Of a DNA stretch of 64,000 nt, positions 23,772-32,055 are shown in pieces. Each line of letters opens with the position of its first letter. Position 1 is the first letter of the stretch. The notes beneath the pieces are model-generated. The model was not told the DNA's origin, searched no databases, and saw only the letters and a list, made by a program, of their open reading frames with translations. Both the position numbers and the translations under genes were made by a program. Source of the DNA: Saccharopolyspora hirsuta (GTDB taxonomy: Bacteria; Actinomycetota; Actinomycetes; Mycobacteriales; Pseudonocardiaceae); NCBI RefSeq assembly GCF_008630535.1, contig NZ_VWPH01000013.1, positions 182,478 to 246,477 of the forward strand, read 5' to 3'.

Positions 23772-24392
23772 TCATGTCGTGACCTCGGCGTGGGTGAGGG
23801 GGCCGAGGGTGGCTTCGGCGGTGCCGCCGGTGATCTCCGCCAGCCAGGTGCGGAAGGCGTCCACTTCGGACACCGGGACGTTGACGTGGAAGCGGACCAC
23901 GTCCTGGTACTCGGTGTCGACCACCTGGTAACCGGCCGACCGCAGGTCGTTGTCCAGCTTGCCCGCCACCAGGTAGTCCACCGCGGTCGTCACGGTCCGC
24001 ACCGGGCGCCGCTCGACCAGGCCGACGTGCTCCAGCGCGGCCGACACCGCACCGCCGTAGGCGCGCACCAGCCCTCCGGCGCCGAGCAGCACCCCGCCGA
24101 AGTACCTGGTCACCACGGCCACGGTGTTGGTGATCTCGTTGTGCCGGAGCACCTCCAGCATCGGCACCCCGGCGGTGCCCGCGGGCTCGCCGTCGTCGCT
24201 GGACTTCTGCACCTCGCCGAGGTCGCCGAGCACGAACGCCGAGCAGTGGTGGCGCGCGTCGTGGTGCAGCTTGCGGCGCTGCTGGATGAACTCCCGGGCT
24301 TCCGCCTCGTCGGTGACCCGGGCCAGCGCGCACAGGAAGCGGGACTTCTTCACCTCCAGCTCGTGCTCACCGGACTGCTTGATGGTGCGCAT
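23772..24392 (-). CDS. yigZ: YigZ/IMPACT family protein
   Basis: 206 aa. The UPF0029 N-terminal domain shows the conserved KKSRFLCALARV, DDGEPAGTAGVPML and RYFGGVLLGAGGLVRAY motifs, followed by a ferredoxin-like DUF1949 C-terminal domain. Related to the IMPACT/YIH1 translation regulators; the bacterial role is not firmly known. ATG 24392 is chosen for GGAGGGGAC just upstream and the family start MRTIKQSGEHELE. Confidence 0.92.
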   Translation of the reverse strand: MRTIKQSGEHELEVKKSRFLCALARVTDEAEAREFIQQRRKLHHDARHHCSAFVLGDLGEVQKSSDDGEPAGTAGVPMLEVLRHNEITNTVAVVTRYFGGVLLGAGGLVRAYGGAVSAALEHVGLVERRPVRTVTTAVDYLVAGKLDNDLRSAGYQVVDTEYQDVVRFHVNVPVSEVDAFRTWLAEITGGTAEATLGPLTHAEVTT

Positions 24393-24544
24393 CTGTCCCC
24401 TCCGGCAGGTGGCGTTGCTCACGGCCCCGAGGGGTCGCTCCCGCCATCCTCCCATTGCAGCAACGGTGCAGGTCAGCGCGGTGCGACGACGAACGGGGGA
24501 CGGCGATTTCCGTTGTGGCCCGCGGGCACGTAACGTCCCCCCTC

Positions 24545-24742
24545 ATGGAGCAGTCCTCGAGCCCGTTTGAACCAGGCGTGCGGGTCCGCGCCACGTTCGG
24601 CCGGTTCCGCGACAAGGTCGGCACGGTGGTGGAGACCGCCACCGGTCTTCCCGAAGTCTTCGACGGTCCCGTCCTGTGGGTGCGCTTCGACGACGCGGAA
24701 GAACCCGGCCTGGTCGCGGGCCGCTTCCTCGAAGCGGCCTAG
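24545..24742 (+). CDS. Hypothetical SH3/KOW-like small protein
   Basis: 65 aa, beta-rich: VRATFGRFRDKVGTVVE, VLWVRFDDAEEPGLV. The pattern suggests a small beta-barrel. There is no ribosome binding site; a TAACGT -10-like box at 24529-24534 makes a leaderless transcript starting at ATG 24545 plausible. Confidence 0.6.
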   Translation: MEQSSSPFEPGVRVRATFGRFRDKVGTVVETATGLPEVFDGPVLWVRFDDAEEPGLVAGRFLEAA

Positions 24743-24821
24743 GCCGACCCCAACGGCACAGCTTCCACTGGCACTGTGCTCCTCCACCGCGCCGGACACG
24801 CCCGGGCGCGGGGGTACTTCC

Positions 24822-24865
24822 GCGATTTCAATGGAAATCGGATGTCCGATTTCCATTGAAATCGC
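24822..24865. repeat. Double palindromic element forming a 21-bp hairpin
   Basis: Arms 24822-24842 and 24845-24865 are exact reverse complements around 2 bases. Each arm contains the dispersed motif GATTTCAATGGAAATC. It lies between convergent genes and would act as a bidirectional terminator. Confidence 0.8.
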
Positions 24866-24877
24866 ACGGTCGACGGC

Positions 24878-25999
24878 TCAGCCCCAGACCTCGGCGGCGG
24901 TCTCCACCACCAGGCGGAGCTTGGCCACCTCCTCGTCGTAGGTCAGCGAGTTGCCGTCCTTGGTCGAGGCGAAGCCGCACTGCGGCGAGAGGCACAGCTG
25001 GTCCAGGTCGACGTACCGGCTGGCCTCCTCGATGCGGCGCTTGAGCGCGTCCTTGGACTCCAGCGCGCCGCGCTTGGTGGTGACCAGGCCGAGCACCACG
25101 GCCTTGCCCTTCGGCACGAACCGCAGCGGCTCGAAGCCCCCGGAGCGCTCGTCGTCGAACTCCAGGAAGAACCCGTCCACCTCGAGCTCGTTGAACAGCG
25201 CCTCGGCCACGAAGTCGTAGCCGCCCTCGGCGACCCACGACGAGCGGAAGTTGCCCCGGCACATGTGCGTGGTCACCGCCAGGGTGTCCGGCCGCCCGCG
25301 CAGCGACTCGTTGATCAGCTCGATGGTCTGCAGGTGGGCCCGCTCGGCGTCGTCGCCGCGCGCGGCCAGCTGGGCGCGCTGCGCCGGGTCGTTGAGGTAG
25401 GCCAGGCTGGTGTCGTCGAGCTGCAGGTAGTGGCAGCCGAGGTCGGCCAGGGCGCGCACCTCGGCGCGGTAGGCCGCGGCCAGGTCGGCGCGGAACTCGG
25501 CCAGGTCCGGGTAGGTGGCCTCGTCGATGGCGGCGCGGCCGCCGCGGTAGTAGAGCATGCCGGGCGACGGGATGGTCAGCTTCGGCGTCGCGGTGGTGAC
25601 CCGGTCGGCCAGCGCGGTGAAGGCGTCCGCGAAGATCGTCCGGCTCAGCCCGATCCGGCCGGTGACCTGCAGGTCCGGCGTGGCGAACTCGACGTCGCCC
25701 TGCTCGTTGCGGAACTTGACCGTGAGGCTGGCGTCCTCGACCTTCTCGACGCCGTCGAGCTGGTACAGGAAGTCCATGTGCCAGGAGCTGCGCCGGAACT
25801 CCCCGTCGGTGGCGCTGTGCAGGCCGACCTCCTCCTGCATGGCCACCACCTGCGAGATCGCCTCGTCCTCGACGCGCCGCAGCTCGGCGTCGTCGATGCG
25901 GCCGGCGGCGTGCTCGTCGCGGGCGTCGAGCAGGGCTTGCGGTCGGAGCAGGCTGCCGACGTGGTCGGCGCGGAACGGTGGGGACACACGAGGGCTCAT
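24878..25999 (-). CDS. MetE-like cobalamin-independent methionine synthase family protein
   Basis: 373 aa, the short form (C-terminal catalytic barrel only) of the MetE family, like YxjG/YxjH. Family motifs: FRADHVGSLLRP at the start, Zn-binding His-x-Cys in THMCRGNF (about 230) and Cys in CLSPQCGFAST near residue 345. It may transfer a methyl group to homocysteine from an alternative donor. The ATG at 25999 is used. A small dyad TCGCAA/TTGCGA lies immediately upstream (26003-26020). Confidence 0.85.
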   Translation of the reverse strand: MSPRVSPPFRADHVGSLLRPQALLDARDEHAAGRIDDAELRRVEDEAISQVVAMQEEVGLHSATDGEFRRSSWHMDFLYQLDGVEKVEDASLTVKFRNEQGDVEFATPDLQVTGRIGLSRTIFADAFTALADRVTTATPKLTIPSPGMLYYRGGRAAIDEATYPDLAEFRADLAAAYRAEVRALADLGCHYLQLDDTSLAYLNDPAQRAQLAARGDDAERAHLQTIELINESLRGRPDTLAVTTHMCRGNFRSSWVAEGGYDFVAEALFNELEVDGFFLEFDDERSGGFEPLRFVPKGKAVVLGLVTTKRGALESKDALKRRIEEASRYVDLDQLCLSPQCGFASTKDGNSLTYDEEVAKLRLVVETAAEVWG

Positions 26000-26002
26000 G
26001 CC

Positions 26003-26020
26003 TCGCAAGATAGTTTGCGA
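26003..26020. promoter_or_regulatory. Small dyad in front of the MetE-like gene
   Basis: TCGCAA (26003-26008) and TTGCGA (26015-26020) form a 6-bp inverted repeat 4 bases upstream of the start. It overlaps a possible minus-strand -10 (TATCTT), so it could be an operator. The rest of 26021-26279 has no convincing gene, only a fragment of a dispersed repeat (26053-26068). Confidence 0.4.
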
Positions 26021-26279
26021 ATGCGAGCATGCCTAGAGGAGTGGTTCCATGCTCGTTTTGCGTAGCGGTGCGGGCTGCGAAGGTGGGTTAAGCGCTGCGC
26101 GCTTGCGGCAGCTCATGCTGTCGTCGCGAAGGCGTCGCAGTTGCAGTCCAACGAGGGATCAGCTGGTCGTCCGCCCAGGTCTCGCCGCTGCGGTCGGTGG
26201 CGGCTGTGAGCAAGGACAAATCGGTACATCCGGTCTGCTGGATAAAATCGACCAGGACAACTGACGTCGGGGCTGACGG

Positions 26280-27440
26280 ATGGAGACGATGCGAGTTCTC
26301 GTGATCGGAGCCGGAGTCGGGGGACTCGCCATCGCCAACGGGCTGCTCGGCAAGGGCCACGAAGTGCAGGTCTTCGAGCACGCCGACTCGCTGCGCACCA
26401 CCGGCGCGGGCATCACGGTGTGGAGCAACGGCACCGCCGCGCTGCGCGATCTGGGCATCGACATCGAACCGTCCGGCCGTCGCCTGCACAGCCTGCGCTC
26501 GCTCACCGACACCGGTCGGTTGCTGTGGGAGGCCGACCTCGGCGAGGTCACCGAGCGCCTCGGCTCGCCGACCGTGCAGATCCCGCGCCGCGTGCTGATC
26601 GCCGAGATGGCCGCCGCGCTGCCGCCGGGCGTGCTGCACTTCGGCCGCCGCTGCGTCGGCGTCGTCGAGCAGCCGGACCGCGTGGTCGTGGAGTTCGACG
26701 ACGGCAGCCGGGCCACCGGCGACCTGCTGATCGGCGCCGACGGGCAGCGCTCCGTGGTGCGGCGGGAGCTGCTGGGCGGCGCCCCGGCGAAGCCGACCGG
26801 TTGGGCCAGCTGGCAGGGCCTGACCCGCAGCGACCTGCCCGTCGCGCACGGTCACCAGACGCTGAACATCGCGGGCCGCAACGCGCACTGCGGCCTGATC
26901 CCGACCGGCGGCGGACTGCTGCACTGGTGGTTCGACATGCCGTGGAAGGAGGGCGACCCGGTGCTCTCGGTCGCCGACCTGCGCGCGATCTTCCGCGGCT
27001 GGCCCGCGCCGGTCGAGGAGCTGCTGGCCTCGGTCACCGACGACGACCTGGGCTTCTTCCCGCACATCCGGCACAAGGTCCCGCACGTCTGGGGCGGTCC
27101 GCGCAGCACGCTGCTCGGCGACGCGGTGCACGCGATGCCGCCCGCGGTGGCGCAGGCGGCCAACCAGACGCTGGAGGACGCCTGGCTGCTCACCCAGTAC
27201 CTGTCCGATGTGGACGGCGATCTGGCCACCCGCCTGCGCGCCTACGAGCAGGAGCGCCGCCCGCGCGCCCTCAAGGTCTCCCGCACGGCGGCCCTGACCT
27301 CGGCCCAGCGCAGCACCCCGCTGCAGCGCCTGGCGAAGTTCCCGAGCTGGCTGGCCACCCGCAGCCAGGTGGCATCCCTGCGCTCCGGCAGCAACGTCCT
27401 CCGCGGCGTCGCCCCGCACCCAGTGGTCCAGGCGGCCTGA
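26280..27440 (+). CDS. FAD-dependent aromatic monooxygenase (PHBH-like)
   Basis: 386 aa. The N-terminal FAD motif VLVIGAGVGGLAIANGLL (GxGxxG), the DG-type motif LIGADGQRSVVR at about 152-163 and the second FAD motif LLGDAVHAMPPAVAQAANQ at about 276 are all present, defining class A flavin monooxygenases that hydroxylate aromatic or polyketide substrates with NAD(P)H. ATG 26280 or ATG 26289 could be the start. Divergent from the MetE-like gene; substrate unknown. Confidence 0.9.
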   Translation: METMRVLVIGAGVGGLAIANGLLGKGHEVQVFEHADSLRTTGAGITVWSNGTAALRDLGIDIEPSGRRLHSLRSLTDTGRLLWEADLGEVTERLGSPTVQIPRRVLIAEMAAALPPGVLHFGRRCVGVVEQPDRVVVEFDDGSRATGDLLIGADGQRSVVRRELLGGAPAKPTGWASWQGLTRSDLPVAHGHQTLNIAGRNAHCGLIPTGGGLLHWWFDMPWKEGDPVLSVADLRAIFRGWPAPVEELLASVTDDDLGFFPHIRHKVPHVWGGPRSTLLGDAVHAMPPAVAQAANQTLEDAWLLTQYLSDVDGDLATRLRAYEQERRPRALKVSRTAALTSAQRSTPLQRLAKFPSWLATRSQVASLRSGSNVLRGVAPHPVVQAA

Positions 27441-27480
27441 GCTCCCCCCGGCATTTTCGCTGGTGGGGGCCCGCGGAACC

Positions 27481-27521
27481 ACGACGGCCCGCCGCGCCGG
27501 AGTGGCGGGGCGGGCCGTCGT
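27481..27521. terminator. Bidirectional hairpin terminator
   Basis: A 13-bp perfect stem (27481-27493 with 27509-27521) lies between convergent monooxygenase and AKR genes. Confidence 0.8.
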
Positions 27522-27533
27522 CGGCAGGTCGGC

Positions 27534-28364
27534 TCAGGCGCCGAAGGTGTCCGGGTCCGGGCCGACGCGGACGCCGGTCTCCAGGGCGGTGATCGCCGCG
27601 ACGTCGTCGTCGGCCAGCTCGAAGTCGAAGACCTCGATGTTCTCCTCGATCCGCGACGGGGTGACCGACTTCGGGATCACCACGTTGCCCAGCTGGAGGT
27701 GCCAGCGCAGCACGATCTGCGCCGGGCTCTTGCCGTACTTCTCGCCCAGCGAGGCCAGCGTCGCGTCGTCGAGCAGGCCCTTGCCCTGGCCCAGCGGGCT
27801 CCACGCCTCGGTGGCGATGCCGTGCTCGGCGTGGAACGCGCGCAGCTCGGCCTGCGGCAGGTTCGGGTGCAGCTCGATCTGGTTGACCGCCGGCACGATG
27901 TCGGTCTCCTCGAACAGCCGCTTCAGGTGCGGGATCTGGAAGTTCGAGACGCCGATCGCCTTGGCGCGGCCGTCGGCGTGCAGCTTCTGGAAGGCCTTCC
28001 AGGTGTCCACGTACTGGTCCTTGGCCGCGACCGGCCAGTGGATCAGGTACAGGTCGACGTAGTCCAGGCCGAGCCGCTCCAGGCTCTCGTCGAAGCCCTT
28101 CAGCGCGCTGTCGTAGCCCTGCTTGTCGTTCCAGAGCTTGGTGGTGACGAACAGGTCCTCGCGCGCGATGCCCGACTCGGCGATCGCCCGACCCACGCCC
28201 TCCTCGTTGCCGTACACCGCGGCGGTGTCGATGCTCCGGTAGCCCGCCTCCAGCGCCGCCCTGACCGGCGCGACGACCTCGTCGGCCGGGACCTGGAAGA
28301 CGCCGTAGCCCAGCTGCGGCATCGCTGCGCCGGTGTTCAGCGTGATGTTCGGAACCTGTGTCAT
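27534..28364 (-). CDS. Aldo/keto reductase (2,5-diketo-D-gluconate reductase type)
   Basis: 276 aa, the normal length for AKR5-type enzymes. Catalytic residues are seen in IDTAAVYGNE (Asp, Tyr), VTTKLWN (Lys) and YLIHWP (His), and the NADPH-loop motif VIPKSVTPSRIEEN near the C-terminus. It reduces aldehydes or ketones with NADPH; true substrate unknown. ATG 28364 is preceded by GGAGGAAAG. Confidence 0.93.
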   Translation of the reverse strand: MTQVPNITLNTGAAMPQLGYGVFQVPADEVVAPVRAALEAGYRSIDTAAVYGNEEGVGRAIAESGIAREDLFVTTKLWNDKQGYDSALKGFDESLERLGLDYVDLYLIHWPVAAKDQYVDTWKAFQKLHADGRAKAIGVSNFQIPHLKRLFEETDIVPAVNQIELHPNLPQAELRAFHAEHGIATEAWSPLGQGKGLLDDATLASLGEKYGKSPAQIVLRWHLQLGNVVIPKSVTPSRIEENIEVFDFELADDDVAAITALETGVRVGPDPDTFGA

Positions 28365-28518
28365 GTGGGTGCTTTCCTCCGCCGATATCGCGTTCGTCGC
28401 CGGTCGCGCGGGACCGGCACCAGGTGGAACCGATTCAGCCGGTCCCGGATTCCCGCCACGCGGTGTGGCCCTTGCCGCAGGCCACGGTATTTCACCCGCC
28501 GGGCTGCCGCTCAGGGAG

Positions 28519-29715
28519 TCAGCGGACCTCGACGGACTCGTTCGGCTGCGCGGCGGGCGCCGGGGCGGCCTGCGGCTTGCGGTCCAGCCAGCCGGACAGC
28601 AGGGCGAAGCCGAGGCCGACGAGGGCCAGCAGGGCGCCGACCCAGCTCGGCGCGGTCAGGCCCAGCCCGGCCGCGATGACCAGGCCGCCGAGGTAGGCGC
28701 CCAGCGAGTTGGCGATGTTGAACGTGGACTGGATGCTCGCCGAGCCCAGCGCCGGGGCCTCCTTCGCCTGGTCCAGGATCCGCGCCTGGATGCTCGGGAT
28801 GGCCGCGAAGCCGGTCGCGCCGATCAGGAACACCGTGATCGGCGCCAGCACGGCGCTGTGCGAGGTGAGCACGAACAGGCCGAGGGAGGCGGCGAGCGCG
28901 GTGAGGAAGACGTACAGCGTCCGCATCGGGTTGCGGTCCGCCAGCCGCCCGCCGAGCGCGGTGCCGACGGTCATCCCGACGCCGAACAGCGCCAGCAGCG
29001 GCGTGACCGCGGTCGGGGAGAAGCCGGTCACGTCGGTGAGCACGGGCTTGATGTAGCTGTAGAAGGAGAAGGTCGCGGCGAAGCCGAAGACGACCACCGC
29101 GAAGGCCAGCCACACCTGCGGGCGGCGGAACGCGCGCAGCTCGCCGCGCAGGCTGACGTCGGTGGGCTTGGGCTGGTCGGGCACCAGCGCGGCGACCGCG
29201 GCCAGCGCGACCACGCCGATCACCGCGACCAGGCCGAACGCCCAGCGCCAGCCGAGCTGCTGGCCGAGCAGCGTGCCGACCGGCACGCCGACGATGTTGG
29301 CCACGGTCAGGCCGATGAACATCATCGAGATGGCCTGCGCGCGCTTGTCGGCGGCGACCAGCCCGGCCGCGACGACGGCGCCGATGCCGAAGAACGTGCC
29401 GTGCGGCAGACCGGCCACGAACCGGGCCGCCAGCAGCAGCTCGTGCGTCGGGGCGAACGCGGAGAACAGGTTCCCGACGGTGAACAGCACCAGCATGCTC
29501 AGCAGCATCGCCTTGCGCCGGGTGCGCATGCCGAGGATGGTCAGCAGCGGTGCGCCGATCACCACGCCGAGCGCGTACAGCGAGATGTAGCCGCCGGCGT
29601 CCGGGATGGACACGTGCAGGTCGGTGGCGACCTCGGGCAGCAGGCCCATCATCACGAACTCGGTCGTCCCAATCCCGAATGCGGCGATGGCCAGGGCCAA
29701 CAGGGCAATGGGCAA
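28519..29715 (-). CDS. MFS drug/sugar efflux transporter, DHA1 type (AraJ/CmlR-like)
   Basis: 398 aa from TTG 29715 (AGGGGA seven bases upstream), about 12 membrane segments. The start PIALLALAIAAFGIGTTEF and motif A-like GMRTRRKAMLLSM, plus VGVPVGTLLGQQLGWRWAF (motif C/antiporter), place it with the AraJ/Cml proton antiporters. Likely exports small molecules or drugs. It is upstream of and in the same direction as the AKR gene, 154 bases apart. Confidence 0.9.
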   Translation of the reverse strand: MPIALLALAIAAFGIGTTEFVMMGLLPEVATDLHVSIPDAGGYISLYALGVVIGAPLLTILGMRTRRKAMLLSMLVLFTVGNLFSAFAPTHELLLAARFVAGLPHGTFFGIGAVVAAGLVAADKRAQAISMMFIGLTVANIVGVPVGTLLGQQLGWRWAFGLVAVIGVVALAAVAALVPDQPKPTDVSLRGELRAFRRPQVWLAFAVVVFGFAATFSFYSYIKPVLTDVTGFSPTAVTPLLALFGVGMTVGTALGGRLADRNPMRTLYVFLTALAASLGLFVLTSHSAVLAPITVFLIGATGFAAIPSIQARILDQAKEAPALGSASIQSTFNIANSLGAYLGGLVIAAGLGLTAPSWVGALLALVGLGFALLSGWLDRKPQAAPAPAAQPNESVEVR

Positions 29716-30111
29716 GGAAGTCCCCTTAGACGAACGTGCCGGACGGTGTGCGGGTCGAACCCCGGCCGCGCGCACGCCGGAGCGGCTCGCTCTGCTCCAG
29801 GCCGGGGAAACGATTCAGGAGACGGCTCACGCAGGCGCTCCCGGACGTCTTCAACAGTATCCCGGCGCACCGCTGTTCCCGAACCGGATATGAACCGCGC
29901 CACGTCCGGCTTCGCTCGTTCAGCCGAGCGCGCAGCGGAACTCGTTCGTCCACTGTGGATTTTGACAGTGCGGGGCGCACAGCCGTCGGGCGTTCCCGCT
30001 GTGCAGTCCGGCAAACGGTGAAACGTGGAAACTTTTCGCAACTGCCTGTCGGCCGCGAGTTGATCGGTGATAGCCCTCGACGCGACCCATCCCCGGTGGA
30101 CGGAGGGGCCG

Positions 30112-31518
30112 ATGCGCTCGAAGGTCGTCGCGGTCGTGCTCGCGGCGTTGGCACTGCTGGTGGCGACGGCCGTTCCCGGCGCGTCCGCGCCCCCGGAACC
30201 GCACCGCTTCGTCACCAGACCGGACCTGAGCCCGCCGGTGGTGCGGATCGACACCCCGGCGAACGGCACCGAACCCGGCAGCATCTTCCTCGCGCCGCAC
30301 GGCACGGCCACCCAGAGCGGGCCGATGATCGTCGACGACGCCGGTCAGCCGGTCTGGTTCCAGCCGGTCGGCGACGGCGCCGGGCTGTTCACCATGGACT
30401 TCAAGGCCCAGACCTACCGGGGCCAACCGGTGCTGACCTGGTGGCAGGGCGCGCCGCACCCGGGCTACGGCGAGGGCGAGTACGTGGTGCTGGACCGCTC
30501 CTACCAGCAGATCGCCACGGTCCGGGCGGGCAACGGCCTGCGCGCCGACCTGCACGAGATGGTCATCACGCCGCGCGACACCGCGCTGCTGATCGCCTAC
30601 CGCACGGTGCAGCTGGACCGGCCCGTGGTGGAGGGCGTCGTCCAGGAGGTCGACATCGCCACCGGCGAGGTCCTGTTCGACTGGCGCAGCCTGGACCACG
30701 TGGCGGTCGACGAGTCGACGGTCCCGGTCCCGGAGGACCCCGCCGCGCCGTACGACTACATCCACCTCAACTCGGTCACCGAGGACGCGGCGGGCAACCT
30801 GCTGATCTCCGCGCGCCACACCGACGCGATCTACCAGCTGGACCGCGCCACCGGCCAGGTCCAGTGGCGGCTGGGCGGCAAGCGCAGCGACTTCGCCGTG
30901 GACCCGGACGCGGTGTTCGCCCGGCAGCACGACGCGCGCTGGCAGCCGGACGGCACGATGAGCCTGTTCGACAACGCGGCCAGCGAGCCCGGGCCGGTCT
31001 CGCGGGCGCTCGTGCTCGCCGTCGACCAGCAGGCGCGCACCGCCCGCGTGGTGCGCGACTTCGCCCACTCCGGCAGCGCCACCAGCGTCAGCCAGGGCAA
31101 CCACCAGGTGCTGCCGGGCGGCAACAGCTTCGTCGGCTGGGGATCGCAGCCGGAGTTCACCGAGTTCGACGAGACCGGCGCGGTGGCGCTGCACGGCTCG
31201 TTCGGCGACAACATGCCGTCCTACCGGGCCTTCCGCCTGCCCTGGACCGGCACGCCGACCGAACCCCCGGTGGCGGCGCTGCGCGACGACGGGACGCCGA
31301 CGGTGTACGCGAGCTGGAACGGATCCACCGAGGTCCGCGCCTGGCGGATCCTCGCGGGCCCGACCCCGGACCAGCTCCGCCCGGTCGTCGACGCCCCGAA
31401 GACGGGCTTCGAAACCCCCACCGCCCTCCCCGCCCCCGAGGCCTACGCCGCGGTCGAAGCCCTCGACGCGAACGGCCAGGTCCTGGCCCGCTCGGAGCCG
31501 GTCAAGCCGGAGTCGTGA
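30112..31518 (+). CDS. Secreted arylsulfotransferase-like (ASST) protein
   Basis: 468 aa. A signal peptide (RSKVVAVVLAALALLVATA, cleavage near ASA) is followed by a beta-propeller with repeated motifs such as GQPVWFQPV, WWQGAPHPGYGEGEY, DLHEMVITP and YDYIHLNSV. The HEM and HLNS His residues correspond to active-site positions of ASST-type enzymes, which move sulfate from one phenol to another. ATG 30112 is preferred over 30067 since GGAGGGGC lies just upstream. Confidence 0.82.
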   Translation: MRSKVVAVVLAALALLVATAVPGASAPPEPHRFVTRPDLSPPVVRIDTPANGTEPGSIFLAPHGTATQSGPMIVDDAGQPVWFQPVGDGAGLFTMDFKAQTYRGQPVLTWWQGAPHPGYGEGEYVVLDRSYQQIATVRAGNGLRADLHEMVITPRDTALLIAYRTVQLDRPVVEGVVQEVDIATGEVLFDWRSLDHVAVDESTVPVPEDPAAPYDYIHLNSVTEDAAGNLLISARHTDAIYQLDRATGQVQWRLGGKRSDFAVDPDAVFARQHDARWQPDGTMSLFDNAASEPGPVSRALVLAVDQQARTARVVRDFAHSGSATSVSQGNHQVLPGGNSFVGWGSQPEFTEFDETGAVALHGSFGDNMPSYRAFRLPWTGTPTEPPVAALRDDGTPTVYASWNGSTEVRAWRILAGPTPDQLRPVVDAPKTGFETPTALPAPEAYAAVEALDANGQVLARSEPVKPES

Positions 31519-31556
31519 GCGGCGGTGGTCGCAAGAGCGGCCACCGCCGCTCACGA
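31513..31556. terminator. Hairpin terminator overlapping the stop of the arylsulfotransferase gene
   Basis: A perfect 16-bp stem (31513-31528 with 31541-31556) with 12-base loop. It contains the TGA at 31516-31518 and ends 2 bases before the convergent MarR stop. Confidence 0.82.
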
Positions 31557-31557
31557 G

Positions 31558-32019
31558 TCAGCGCAGGGCGCGGTAGCCGGGGTGGACGCCGGGCGTCAGC
31601 TGGTGGCTGCTCGCCAAGCGCTCCAGGAAGGCCTTGAGCTGCGCGCGCTCGCCCGGGTCGAGGGCCTGGCAGAAGGCGGCTTCGTGCTGCGCGATCACCG
31701 CGCGTACCTCCTCCAGCAGCTCGGTGCCCTCGGGCGTCAGCGTCAGGTGCTGGACGCGGCGGTCGCGGGTGCCGCGCGTGCGGGTGACCAGACCGCGGCG
31801 CTCCAGGTCGTCGACGAAGGTCACCACCTTGCTGGGCAGCAGGCCGAGCTCCCGGGCCAGCTGCTGCTGGCTCAGACCCGGCCGGGCCGAGATCATCCGC
31901 AGCACCCCGACCAGCGGAGGTGTCAGCGCCAGCTCCTCGACGCGCGCACCGAACTGCATCGCGGCGTGCGCGCCCAGCTGGCTGAGCAGGAACGCGATCC
32001 CCGAGGACTCTGCGGACAC
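31558..32019 (-). CDS. MarR-family transcriptional regulator
   Basis: 153 aa. A winged helix of MarR type: PGLSQQQLARELGLLPSKVV (recognition helix about 50-69) and the wing RTRGTRDRRVQHLTLTPEG. Such proteins usually respond to small phenolic ligands. It stands downstream of ctaD on the same strand (36-bp gap), an unusual place; its target is unknown. Confidence 0.9.
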   Translation of the reverse strand: MSAESSGIAFLLSQLGAHAAMQFGARVEELALTPPLVGVLRMISARPGLSQQQLARELGLLPSKVVTFVDDLERRGLVTRTRGTRDRRVQHLTLTPEGTELLEEVRAVIAQHEAAFCQALDPGERAQLKAFLERLASSHQLTPGVHPGYRALR

Positions 32020-32055
32020 GCGAGCATCTAACCACCGGGCCGTCCGGCGGTCGGC

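Noticed and set aside
26049..26264. 71-aa ORF upstream of the FAD monooxygenase
   Set aside because: Contains the repeat fragment, no conserved motif, unusual composition.
25999..26279. S-adenosylmethionine or cobalamin riboswitch upstream of the MetE-like gene
   Set aside because: No conserved riboswitch core (for example the B12 box) was seen; the start lies only bases after a possible promoter.
28333..30021. 562-aa plus-strand open frame opposite the MFS transporter
   Set aside because: Arg/Gln/Asp-rich without hydrophobic segments; the minus strand holds 12 membrane segments and MFS motifs.
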